Shown here one piece after another: positions 16,548-24,870 of a stretch of 64,000 nt of DNA (positions are counted from its first letter, which is position 1; every line of letters begins with the position of its first letter). The notes beneath the pieces were generated by a model. It made no database searches. It had not been told where the DNA came from and worked only from the letters and a program-made list of their open reading frames with translations. Origin of the DNA: Actinoplanes palleronii (GTDB taxonomy: Bacteria > Actinomycetota > Actinomycetes > Mycobacteriales > Micromonosporaceae); assembly GCF_016862315.1 (NCBI RefSeq), contig NZ_BOMS01000053.1:62001-126000 (forward strand), read 5' to 3'. The translations under genes and the position numbers were made by a program.

Positions 16548-16846
16548 GGGATCGGCCCGTGCACGGTGACCAGCTTGGTGCCGTCCGGGAACGTCGCCTC
16601 GACCTGCACCTCGACGATCATCTCCGGGACGCCGGGCATGACGTCGTCGCGGGTCAGCACACGCCGGCCGGCGTCCATCAGCTCCACCACGGTCCGCCCG
16701 TCGCGGGCGCCCTCCAGGAGGAACGCCGTGATGATCGCGATCGCCTCCGGATGGTTGAGCTTGAGGCCGCGGTCGCGCCGTTTCTGGGCGACATCGGCCG
16801 CCACGTGAATGAGCAGACGTTCCTGCTCATGTTGGCTGAGGAACAA
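16544..16846 (-). CDS. ureA: Urease gamma subunit
   Basis: This 100-residue UreA is the first gene of ureABCFGD. Signatures are LKLNHPEAIAIITAFLLEGA and VPEMIVEVQVEATFPDG. The start is TTG at 16846, preceded by GGAGGT. The promoter must lie within the 66 bases separating it from the tetR stop. That stretch is AT-richer and contains GGAA-AC-TTCC, a small palindrome that may be a regulatory site; I could not assign -35 and -10 boxes with confidence. Nitrogen control of the operon is likely from what is known of actinomycete ureases, but is not shown here. Confidence 0.95.
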   Translation of the reverse strand: MFLSQHEQERLLIHVAADVAQKRRDRGLKLNHPEAIAIITAFLLEGARDGRTVVELMDAGRRVLTRDDVMPGVPEMIVEVQVEATFPDGTKLVTVHGPIP

Positions 16847-16912
16847 AGCACCTCCCTGGTCGCGCCCCGAGATGTTTGCATTTGGAAGTTTCCGACGTGT
16901 AACCCTTATTGA

Positions 16913-17500
16913 TCAAATCATGTCCGTCCTGCTCACGCGGGTTGCAATGCCGTTAATCAGCAGGTCGACGGCGAGTGCGAAACCGGCGTCGTCGGCCGCG
17001 TCGGCACCGATCAGCCGGCGCATCGTCCCGTTGACCTCGGTCAGCAGCAGCCCGCCCACGAGCACCGTCAGCACCGCGCCGGTCTGCTCCACCTCGGCCT
17101 CCGGCAGGCCCGCGGTGCGCAGCACGTCGCAGAGGGCCTGCCACATCGGACCGCGCCGCTGGATGAAGTCGTCGCCGGTGAACGCGTGCCGCATCAGGTG
17201 CGGGTGGGCGAGGCTGAGCGCGCGGAACGCGTACGCGAGCTGGCGGAGCTGGTCCGGCCAGCGGCCCGGGCCGACCGCGATGTCCCGCGCCCCGTCGGTG
17301 ACCAGCCGGGTGATCCCGTTCACCACGGCTGCCTTGTTCGCCACATGGTGATAGAGCGACATCGGGTTCACGCCGAGCTCGGCGGCGAGCTTTCGCATGC
17401 TCAGCCCGTCGATGCCGTGGGCATCGACGATCCGTAACGCGGTACGGAGGATGGCGTCCTTTGTTAAACGTGGATCAACTGGCTTTGCGCTCCCCGCCAT
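16913..17500 (-). CDS. TetR-family repressor next to the P450 fusion gene
   Basis: The N-terminal helix-turn-helix reads ILRTALRIVDAHGIDGLSMR, then KLAAELGVNPMSLYHHVANK, a clear TetR DNA-binding domain. The C-terminal ligand domain matches the TetR_C class with a HLMRHAFTGDDF segment. It diverges from a CYP102-type gene. In Bacillus megaterium the homologous P450 is controlled by the TetR protein BM3R1, so a fatty-acid-responsive repressor is a fair inference. The ATG at 17500 is used here. An ATG at 17521 would add MAGTVRR, but both starts lie inside operator-like palindromes and neither has a ribosome site. Confidence 0.88.
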   Translation of the reverse strand: MAGSAKPVDPRLTKDAILRTALRIVDAHGIDGLSMRKLAAELGVNPMSLYHHVANKAAVVNGITRLVTDGARDIAVGPGRWPDQLRQLAYAFRALSLAHPHLMRHAFTGDDFIQRRGPMWQALCDVLRTAGLPEAEVEQTGAVLTVLVGGLLLTEVNGTMRRLIGADAADDAGFALAVDLLINGIATRVSRTDMI

Positions 17501-17532
17501 ACGCCGTACGGTACCCGCCATACACCGTATGG
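17497..17532. promoter_or_regulatory. Paired operator-like palindromes at the tetR-P450 junction
   Basis: CCATAC-ACC-GTATGG (17518-17532) is a perfect palindrome with a three-base centre. CCATAC-GCC-GTACGG (17497-17511) is the same site with one mismatch. Their centres are 21 bases apart, about two helical turns, as expected for two TetR dimers on one face. They cover the tetR start codons and lie just upstream of the P450 ribosome site, so binding could repress both genes. Confidence 0.65.
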
Positions 17533-17544
17533 CTGAGGAGCCTA

Positions 17545-20500
17545 GTGGAAAAGAACGCGATCATCCCCACCCCTCGCGGGCTGCCCATCGTCGGCAACGG
17601 ATGGCAGATTCCGGTGGAGGGGACGCACCAGTTCTTCACCGACCTCGCCGCCGAGCACCCGGGCGGCCTCTTCAAGCTCAACATGGCCGGCCGGCACGTC
17701 GTGCTGGTCTACGACCCGGACCTGGTCGCCGAGGTGTGTGACGAGTCCCGGTTCTACAAGCCGATCGACCCGCCGCTCGCGCACGTCCGGGATTTCGCCG
17801 GCGACGGCCTGTTCACCGCCCGCGGTGAGGAGGAGGTCTGGGGTCAGGCGCACCGGATCCTGCTGCCGGCGTTCAGCCAGCGGTCGATGAAGGCGTACTT
17901 CCCGCAGATGCTGGAGGTGGCCGAGGACCTCGTGGCGGCATGGTCATCGAAGTCTGACGTCGACGTCACCGACGACATGACCCGGCTGACCCTGGACACC
18001 ATCGCGCTGGCCGGTTTCGGACAACGGTTCAAGTCGTTCGAGCAGCCCGAATTGCACCCGTTCCTGCAGGCGATGGGTCATGCGCTGACCGAGGCGATGG
18101 ATCGGACGCGGCAGCTTCCGTTCGTGACCGGGCTGAAGAAGCGCGCCGACGCCGCCTACAAATCGGATATCTCCGTTATGCAGGAGACAGTGGATGAGGT
18201 GATTCGCGCTCGTCGTTCACAAAGTGACACCTCGAACGACCTGCTCGGGCTGATGCTCGACGCCGCCGACCCGGTCACCGGCGGGCGGCTCTCCGACGAG
18301 AACATCCGCAATCAGGTGCTCACCTTCCTGATCGCCGGGCACGAGACCACCAGCGGCACACTCTCGTTCGCGCTGCACCACCTGATGCGCAACCCGCACG
18401 TGCTGGCGCAGGCCTATGCCGAGGTGGACCGGATGCTGCCCGGCGACACGGCGGCCACCTACGAGACGATCATGAAGCTCGACGTGATCCCGCGGATCCT
18501 CGACGAGACGCTCCGGCTGCACTCGCCGATCACCGCGATCGGCCTGGCCGCGACGACGGCGACCACGCTCGGCGGGCGGTATCCGATCGCGGCGGACCAG
18601 AAGGTCGCGGTGCTGATGAAGCCGCTGCACACGCACCCGTCGGCATGGTCGGATCCGGACACGTTCGACATCGACAGGTGGCTGCCGGCGGCCAAGGCGG
18701 GCCACCACCCGCACGCGTACAAGCCGTTCGGCAACGGCGAGCGGGCCTGCATCGGCCGGCAGTTCGCGCTCACCGAGGCCCGCCTCGCGCTCGCGCTGAT
18801 CCTGCAGCGCTTCGCGATCTCCGACCCGGCCGGTCACCGGCTCACCATCAAGCAGACCCTGACGATCAAGCCGCAGGACTTCCTGCTGCGGGTCCGCGCC
18901 CGGCAGGACCACGAGAGGCTCGCCTCGGTCCCGGTCGCCGCCTCGGCGCCGGCCACGACGCCGGTCCAGGTCCAGGCGTCAGGGGTACGGATGAGAGTCG
19001 CCTACGGTTCCAACCTGGGTACGTCGGAGGACCTCGCCCAGCAGCTCGCCGACCGGGCCCGGCGCTCCGGTTTCGCGGTGACCGTGCAGACCCTCGACGA
19101 GCTCGCCGCCGACCTGCCGGGCGAGGGTCTGCTCACCGTGGTGACGTCCAGCTACAACGGCCGGGCGCCGGACAACGCCCGGCTCTTCGACGACCTGGAG
19201 ATCCCGGCCGGCGCGCTGGACGGGGTGACGTTCGCGGTGCTCGGCAACGGCAACACGCAGTGGGCCACGTACCAGGCGTTCCCCAAGCGGGTCGAGGCGA
19301 AGCTGGCCGCGGCCGGGGCGTCGCCGGTGGTCGGGCGGGGCGAGACGGATGCCGCCGGTGACTTCGACGGGATGGCCACCGCCTGGTCGGAGCGGCTGTG
19401 GACGGCACTCGCGCTCGCCTACGGCGCGACGTCCGCGGCGGCGACCGGCCCGCGGTACACCGTGGAGGTGCTCGGCGAGGACCAGGTGCGGCCGGCCGTG
19501 GTGTCCGGCAGCGCGTACCCGCTCATGGTGGAGGCGATCCGGGAGCTGGTCGGCGACGCGGACGGGCTGTGGGACTTCGGCCGGGAGGCGCCCCGGGCGG
19601 GCGTCAAGGCGATCACCGTGCGGCTGCCGGAGGGTACGACGTACCAGGCCGGCGACCACCTCGCGGTCTACGCCAAGAACGATCCGGAGCTCGTCGACTG
19701 GGCCCTGCACACGCTGCGCGTCGCGCACGACATGGTGATCCGTCTCGGACAGGACGGCGACCGGCGTACCGGGCTGCCGATCGGCGTGCCGGTCACCGCC
19801 GGGCTGCTGCTGACCGACTTCGTCGAGCTGCAGGAGCCGGCCACCCGCAGCCAGCTCGGCGCGCTCGCCGAGCACACCCGCTGCCCGTGGACCACCGGTC
19901 AGCTGGCCGGGTGGACGGCGGACACCGCCGAGGCGGGCGAGGCGTACGCGAACGAGATCCTGGCCAAGCGGGTGTCGATCCTCGCCCTGCTGGAGCGGTT
20001 CCCGGCGATCGAGCTGCCGTTCGCGGTCTTCCTGGAGCTGGTCGGGACGATCCGGCCGCGGTTCTACTCGATATCTTCGTCGCCGCGGGTCGACCCGTCC
20101 GCGGTGACCATCACGGTCGGCCTGGTCGACGGGCCGTCCCGGGCCGGGTCCGGGCGCTACCGCGGGATGTGCTCGCGGTACCTGGGCGGGCTGACCGAGG
20201 GCGACGTCTTCTACGGGCACGTGCGGGTGCCCGCGCCGCCGTTCCGCCCGCCGGCCGACCCGGCCACCCCGATGATCCTGATCGGTCCTGGGACCGGGTT
20301 CGCGCCGCTGCGCGGGTTCCTTCAGGAGCGCGCGCTGCTGGACACCCGGGGACCCTCGAAGATCTTCTACGGGTGCCGGCACCCCGACCACGACTGGCTC
20401 TACCGCGAGGAGATGGAGCAGTGGGCGGCCGACGGTGTCGCCGACCTGCACCTGGCGTTCTCCGCGGTGACCGGGCATCCGCACCGGTACGTCCAGGAGG

Positions 20501-20712
20501 CCCTGTCCGCGGCCGCCGACCAGGTGTGGGAGCTGCTCGAGGCGGGCGCGCACGTGTACCTGTGCGGGGACGGCGCGCGGATGGCGCCGGCCGTCCGGGG
20601 TGAGCTGGCCGCGATCTACCGGGGCCGGACCGGCGGGACCGCGGAGCAGGCCGACGTGTGGCTGCGGTCCCTCGAGGCCGCGGGGCGGTACCAGCAGGAC
20701 GTCTTCGCCTGA
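17545..20712 (+). CDS. Self-sufficient P450-reductase fusion, CYP102 (P450 BM3) type
   Basis: This 1055-residue cytosolic enzyme should hydroxylate fatty acids with NADPH. Heme domain: GDGLFTARGEEEVW (BM3 Phe87 region), LIAGHETTSG with Thr268 at exactly the BM3 position, and the heme ligand Cys402 in FGNGERACIG. Flavodoxin domain from about 483 (YGSNLGTSEDLAQQLA). FAD site RFYSISSSPR from 839, and NADP site GPGTGFAP near 914. The C-terminus is RYQQDVFA, whereas BM3 has Trp (DVWAG), so the residue stacking on FAD is Phe here. The GTG at 17545 follows GAGGAG; an earlier in-frame start at 17461 would run through the operators. Confidence 0.95.
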   Translation: MEKNAIIPTPRGLPIVGNGWQIPVEGTHQFFTDLAAEHPGGLFKLNMAGRHVVLVYDPDLVAEVCDESRFYKPIDPPLAHVRDFAGDGLFTARGEEEVWGQAHRILLPAFSQRSMKAYFPQMLEVAEDLVAAWSSKSDVDVTDDMTRLTLDTIALAGFGQRFKSFEQPELHPFLQAMGHALTEAMDRTRQLPFVTGLKKRADAAYKSDISVMQETVDEVIRARRSQSDTSNDLLGLMLDAADPVTGGRLSDENIRNQVLTFLIAGHETTSGTLSFALHHLMRNPHVLAQAYAEVDRMLPGDTAATYETIMKLDVIPRILDETLRLHSPITAIGLAATTATTLGGRYPIAADQKVAVLMKPLHTHPSAWSDPDTFDIDRWLPAAKAGHHPHAYKPFGNGERACIGRQFALTEARLALALILQRFAISDPAGHRLTIKQTLTIKPQDFLLRVRARQDHERLASVPVAASAPATTPVQVQASGVRMRVAYGSNLGTSEDLAQQLADRARRSGFAVTVQTLDELAADLPGEGLLTVVTSSYNGRAPDNARLFDDLEIPAGALDGVTFAVLGNGNTQWATYQAFPKRVEAKLAAAGASPVVGRGETDAAGDFDGMATAWSERLWTALALAYGATSAAATGPRYTVEVLGEDQVRPAVVSGSAYPLMVEAIRELVGDADGLWDFGREAPRAGVKAITVRLPEGTTYQAGDHLAVYAKNDPELVDWALHTLRVAHDMVIRLGQDGDRRTGLPIGVPVTAGLLLTDFVELQEPATRSQLGALAEHTRCPWTTGQLAGWTADTAEAGEAYANEILAKRVSILALLERFPAIELPFAVFLELVGTIRPRFYSISSSPRVDPSAVTITVGLVDGPSRAGSGRYRGMCSRYLGGLTEGDVFYGHVRVPAPPFRPPADPATPMILIGPGTGFAPLRGFLQERALLDTRGPSKIFYGCRHPDHDWLYREEMEQWAADGVADLHLAFSAVTGHPHRYVQEALSAAADQVWELLEAGAHVYLCGDGARMAPAVRGELAAIYRGRTGGTAEQADVWLRSLEAAGRYQQDVFA

Positions 20713-20718
20713 CGTTTT

Positions 20719-22011
20719 TCAGGGGGCGGCTTCAGGGGCGGCCGACGGGTCGTCGCCGGCCGGCTCCGAGCCGCCGCCGGGGTCGCCGCTGCCGCCCGGG
20801 TCGGGGCTGTCGTCCGGGCTGCTCGAGGTGGACGGGCCGGCGCTGGTACTGGTGCTCGCCGAGGCGCTCGGGCGGGTGCTGGTGCGGCGCGGGGGCCCGG
20901 GATTGGCGGGTGGCGGATCCTTTTCGGTCGTACGAGAAAGGGATCTTGATGGTTGTGGGGTGGGGCCCGGTGTGCTGGAAACGCTCGGTGCGGCGGGGGA
21001 GACCGCCGGGACCGGCGCCGGGGACTCCGGGAACCATCCGAACGGATCGGTGACCGCGGCGACGGCGGCGGCCCCGGAGACCGCGGCGAGCACCACGGCC
21101 AGCAGCGGTGTCCAGAGCCTGGGCTTTTCCGGTCTTTCCGGTTCGGGCGGCGGAGTGATCGAGACGGTCTCGCTCTCGGTGGCCAGCAGCCGGAGGTCAC
21201 CGCCGGCCGCGGCCGTGGCGGCCTCGGCCATCGCGGCCGCCGACGGGTGCCGATCGGCCGGATCCTTGGCCAGCGCGCGGTGCACGAGCGCGCGGACCCG
21301 GGCCGGCACGTCGCCGGGCAGCGGCGCGGGCGCCTCGGTGACGTGCCGCAACGCGATGGAGACCGCGTCACCGCCGGCGAACGGCGGCCCGCCGGTCAGG
21401 CAGTGGTAGGCGACCGCGCCCAGCGCGTAGAGATCGGCGGCCGGACCGACCGTGGCCTTGGCGACCTGCTCCGGCGCCATGTAACAGGCCGTGCCGATCA
21501 CGTTGCTCGCCCCGGTCAGCGTCACCGACAGTGCCGAGCGGGCCACCCCGAAATCGACAAGGACCACGTTGCCGTCCGGCTCGATGATCAGATTGCCGGG
21601 GGTGACGTCGCGGTGCACGATGCCCGCCCGGTGCACCGCCTGCAGCGCCCGGGCGACGAGCGTGACCAGCGCCATCGTCTCGGCGCCGGAGAGCCGGCCG
21701 CGCTCGGTGATCCGCTGGTCCAGGGGATTCCCGTCGATCCGGGCCATCACCAGGTAGGCGCCCTCGTCGGTGCTGCCGTAGTCGAAGACGGTAGCCACCC
21801 CGGGATGGCGCAGCGTGGCCATCGCCCGGGCCTCGTGCTCGAAGCGCCGCTGGAAACTCGGCTCGGCGGCCCGCTCGACCCGCAGCGTCTTCACCGCGAC
21901 CGGGCGGCCGAGCACGGTGTCGGTCGCCCGCCACACCTCGCCCATCCCGCCGGCCGCGATGCGATCGTCCAGCCGGTATCGCCCGTTCAGCGACTCGCCA
22001 GGCTGGGGCAT
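20719..22011 (-). CDS. Transmembrane Ser/Thr protein kinase
   Basis: The 430-residue protein has a PknB-type kinase domain (residues about 11-265): AAGGMGEVW glycine loop, VAVKTL lysine, HRDVTPGN catalytic loop, VVLVDFGVARS and the MAPEQ loop. The catalytic-loop Lys usual in HRDLKPxN is Thr here. One transmembrane helix (PLLAVVLAAVSGAAAVAAV) is followed by TDPFGWF and a Ser/Pro/Gly-rich outer tail ending in acidic residues. No sensor domain is recognised. The start codon lies in the loop of a perfect hairpin. It is a paralog of the kinase ending at 31605, sharing GRYRLDDRIAAGGMGEVW. Confidence 0.9.
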   Translation of the reverse strand: MPQPGESLNGRYRLDDRIAAGGMGEVWRATDTVLGRPVAVKTLRVERAAEPSFQRRFEHEARAMATLRHPGVATVFDYGSTDEGAYLVMARIDGNPLDQRITERGRLSGAETMALVTLVARALQAVHRAGIVHRDVTPGNLIIEPDGNVVLVDFGVARSALSVTLTGASNVIGTACYMAPEQVAKATVGPAADLYALGAVAYHCLTGGPPFAGGDAVSIALRHVTEAPAPLPGDVPARVRALVHRALAKDPADRHPSAAAMAEAATAAAGGDLRLLATESETVSITPPPEPERPEKPRLWTPLLAVVLAAVSGAAAVAAVTDPFGWFPESPAPVPAVSPAAPSVSSTPGPTPQPSRSLSRTTEKDPPPANPGPPRRTSTRPSASASTSTSAGPSTSSSPDDSPDPGGSGDPGGGSEPAGDDPSAAPEAAP

Positions 22012-22022
22012 AGGCCCCAGCC
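22001..22022. promoter_or_regulatory. Perfect hairpin holding the kinase start codon in its loop
   Basis: GGCTGGGG (22001-22008) and CCCCAGCC (22015-22022) are exact complements around a six-base loop that contains the kinase ATG (22011-22009). On the minus strand this lies between the acyltransferase stop (22038) and the kinase, which has no other ribosome site. It could end the upstream transcript, hide the start codon, or be a protein-binding site. Confidence 0.5.
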
Positions 22023-22037
22023 TATGTGTTTCCCGCC

Positions 22038-24185
22038 CTATTTCACGACCGGCAGTCGTGCTTCCAGGACCGGGGCCAGCATGGCCGCGTACTTGGTGGT
22101 GATGTGGCTGTTGTCCCGCCACATCAGCAGGTTGCCGACCACCGCCGGGCAGACGTCGGTGCAGAACCAGTTCCGGCTCGGGATCACCGTGACGCCCAGC
22201 TTGCGGGCGGTCTGCGAGACGAGCGCCTGCCGGGCCGGGAACGGCATCGCCTCGGCGACCGGGCGGGCGCACCGCGACGCGTGCTTCGAGTTCGCCGCGA
22301 GGCACTCCGGGGCGTCCTCGTCCGGCCACGGGGTGTCCTCGATCATGACCAGCTTGGTGCCCTTGCTGTAGATCGCCCGGAACGTGTCCGCCCAGCCCTT
22401 GGCCCACAGTGCGTCGGCCTCGGCCGGGCCGCCCTTGTCGATCCGGGCGCCCTTGGCGTCGAGCAGGCCACCGTTGTCCCAGCCGTTCGAGGACAGCACC
22501 ACCATGGCCGGTTTGGCCTGCTTGATCTCGGCCATCACGGTTTTGCGCCATTCGACGCACTCGGTGTAGGCGCGCTTGAACGTGCCCGAGTAGTTGGTGA
22601 CGCTGGCAGCCTGACAAGCACTTTTGGTACGGACGACGAGCTTCCAGCCGCGCTCGACCGCGATCGCCTGCATCGCCGGGTACCAGTGCGCGGCGTGCGA
22701 GTCGCCGAACAGGTAGACCGCCTCGGTGCCGGCCGGGTCGCCGAAGACGCACTCGCCCGGGTGGACGGTCTCCTCGTACTGCAGGTGGCAGTTCGTGGCG
22801 TAGTAGGACGGCAGGTCCTTGCGCGCCTTCTGCACCTTCGGGGTGATGTTGGCGGGCAGTTCGCCCAGGCTCGCCGACGCCGCGATGATCTTTTGCAGCT
22901 CGGCCTCCGGGTCGGTGGCCGCCGCGACCGCCTGCGCGGTGTCCACGGCCGGCGCACCCTTGGCCAGCGCCGGCGGGTGCCCCGAGGCGACGTGCGCGAA
23001 CCCGGCGGCGCCGACCGAGAGCACCAGGCCGACGGCGATCCCGCGCACCGCGGACTTCTTCACCCAGGCCTGGTTGCGCCCCGGGTTCTCCACCAGGTGG
23101 TACGACCCGACCGCGACCACCAGGGCCACCGCGGCCAGGATCAGGTTCAGCCCCAGCGTCGGCTCCCGGTCCAGCAGGAACGGGGCGATCATCAGGATCG
23201 GCCAGTGCCACAGATACCAGCTGTACGAGTACCGGCCGATCTGCTGGAGCGGCCAGATGCCCAGCAGGGTGGCCACGCCACCCCGCGGGGCCGCGCACCC
23301 ACCGGCGATGATCGCGGCGGCGCCGAGCACCGGCAGGGCCGCGGCGGTGCCCGGGAACGGCGTGCTCTCGTCGTAGAGGAACGCGCTGCTCAGGACGGCG
23401 GCCAGGCCGGCCCAGGTGAGCACGGCGGCGAAGCCCCGGTGCAGCCCGGCGAGGCGGGTCGTGCCGACCGCCACCAGGGCGCCGATGCCCAGCTCCCAGG
23501 CTCGGGTGTGTGCGCCGAAATAGGCGTACGGGGCGGACGACTCGGTGATCTGGACGCTCGCGTACAGCGAGACCGCGATCACCGCGACCAGGGTGATCAG
23601 GATCGGCTTGGTGGTCTTCTTGAACACCAGCGCGAAGATCATCAGGAGCAGCGGCCAGACCAGGTAGAACTGCTCCTCCACCGCGAGCGACCAGAAGTGC
23701 TGCAGCGGGGAGGGCGCGGCGTCGGCGTTGAGGTACTGGACGCCCTCGTAGGCGAGCCGCCAGTTGATCCCGTAGAACGTCGCGTAGAGCGCGTCCAGGG
23801 AGATCGACTTGAACCGGGTGGCCGGCAGCCACATCCACGCGGCCGCGACGGTGACCAGCAGCACCAGCGTGGACGCCGGCAGCAGGCGGGTGGCCCGGCG
23901 GGCGTAGAACTTGGCCAGCGAGACGGTGCCGCTGCGCTTGAGCTCGCCGAGCAGCAACGTCGTGATCAGGAAGCCGGAGATCACGAAGAAGACGTCGACG
24001 CCGACGTAGCCTCCGGCCAGTCCGGACAGGCCGGCGTGCGAGAGCACCACCAGGGTGACCGCGATGGCCCGCATACCCTCGATGTCCGCACGGAACTTGA
24101 GGTTGGGGCGAGGCGTCTCGGCGGGCTTACCGACCGTGTTCTCCGGTCGATTAGCTTCGGTATGGATGTCGTAGGTGACCGACAT
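22038..24185 (-). CDS. OafA/YrhL-type membrane acyltransferase with C-terminal SGNH domain
   Basis: The first ~400 residues are an acyltransferase-3 domain with about ten membrane helices. The signature FRADIEGMRAIAVTLVVLSH is followed by GVDVFFVISGFLIT and the FWSLAVEEQFYLVWP box. An extracytoplasmic SGNH hydrolase-like part follows, with YLFGDSHAAHWYP (Gly-Asp-Ser) and a late DNSHITTKYA (Asp-x-x-His) as catalytic residues. Such proteins move acyl groups across the membrane onto cell-wall polymers, lipids or antibiotics. Which acceptor applies here is unknown. The ATG at 24185 was preferred; an upstream start at 24242 gives 19 extra Pro-rich residues. Confidence 0.9.
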   Translation of the reverse strand: MSVTYDIHTEANRPENTVGKPAETPRPNLKFRADIEGMRAIAVTLVVLSHAGLSGLAGGYVGVDVFFVISGFLITTLLLGELKRSGTVSLAKFYARRATRLLPASTLVLLVTVAAAWMWLPATRFKSISLDALYATFYGINWRLAYEGVQYLNADAAPSPLQHFWSLAVEEQFYLVWPLLLMIFALVFKKTTKPILITLVAVIAVSLYASVQITESSAPYAYFGAHTRAWELGIGALVAVGTTRLAGLHRGFAAVLTWAGLAAVLSSAFLYDESTPFPGTAAALPVLGAAAIIAGGCAAPRGGVATLLGIWPLQQIGRYSYSWYLWHWPILMIAPFLLDREPTLGLNLILAAVALVVAVGSYHLVENPGRNQAWVKKSAVRGIAVGLVLSVGAAGFAHVASGHPPALAKGAPAVDTAQAVAAATDPEAELQKIIAASASLGELPANITPKVQKARKDLPSYYATNCHLQYEETVHPGECVFGDPAGTEAVYLFGDSHAAHWYPAMQAIAVERGWKLVVRTKSACQAASVTNYSGTFKRAYTECVEWRKTVMAEIKQAKPAMVVLSSNGWDNGGLLDAKGARIDKGGPAEADALWAKGWADTFRAIYSKGTKLVMIEDTPWPDEDAPECLAANSKHASRCARPVAEAMPFPARQALVSQTARKLGVTVIPSRNWFCTDVCPAVVGNLLMWRDNSHITTKYAAMLAPVLEARLPVVK

Positions 24186-24870
24186 GTCCTGCCCTGCTGG
24201 AGTTGGGGCCGCGCGGGACCGGTGGGGGTCGGGCGATGGCATCCATCAATGCGCAGTCACAGGCACGGTCAGTTATGGCGCGGGAGGTCGGCGGTCGGCC
24301 CGCTGGCTGCTGCTTTGGGATGCTTGTAGGGCCTAACCCACCATGAGCCGATTCATGACGCCTCATTGGCAAATACGTTGTTGCCCATCCCGGCTCATCG
24401 GGCCGAGATGCTGGCGTTTGCACAGGTCAGGAAGATGGCCGCAGGTATAGATCCGGGTTGGCCCGATAGCGACAGGTGTCCTTCGATCGAGTAGCCCCGT
24501 CACTCGAACGCCGTAACGGACGTCACTGAGCGCGACGCGGCTCGCCCGGTTGCCCGGCTGGTCCCGCCGACGTCGGCTCTGGCCGCGACCCAGGCGGCTG
24601 CGCCCGGCTACGGGGCGTTGCCCATTTTTCGGCGGGCGGGTCCGATCGGAATTCCGGCGGCGTGACGCTCGGCGCGCTCAAGATTCAGATGGTCTGCGGA
24701 GCGCAGTATTCCAGTCACCAGCCGTGATGGACAGCGAACTGAACGTGTGACTTCAATCTCTCCTGTTAGGACCGTCCGGTCCTTGTAGATAGGTGCTTCC
24801 CGATGGAAGTGTTTCGCCGATTCGATCTTGAGGTCAACGGGAGCGTGGCCTCTATCAACGGGGGTTCGAA
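24186..24870. other. Long intergenic region between divergent genes, no gene supported
   Basis: The 685 bases between the acyltransferase and Rhs starts carry no frame with protein-like sequence. Base composition is less GC-rich than the flanking genes, especially at 24330-24480 and 24750-24800. It must hold promoters for both divergent genes. Apart from the palindrome at 24768-24783, I see no repeat, tRNA or clear structured RNA. Confidence 0.6.
24768..24783. promoter_or_regulatory. Palindromic operator-like site upstream of the Rhs gene
   Basis: AGGACCGTCCGGTCCT is a perfect seven-base inverted repeat with a two-base centre. It lies 87 bases before the Rhs start in an AT-richer stretch. 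A dimeric regulator could bind it; no candidate regulator gene adjoins. Confidence 0.35.

Noticed and set aside
24340..24400. CTCA - 17 - GCCCATCC as a FliA-type promoter
   Set aside because: The -10 part matches poorly and its position suits neither flanking gene clearly.
24550..24750. A 66-codon open frame before the Rhs gene
   Set aside because: Arg/Pro-rich shadow sequence with no ribosome site or family likeness.
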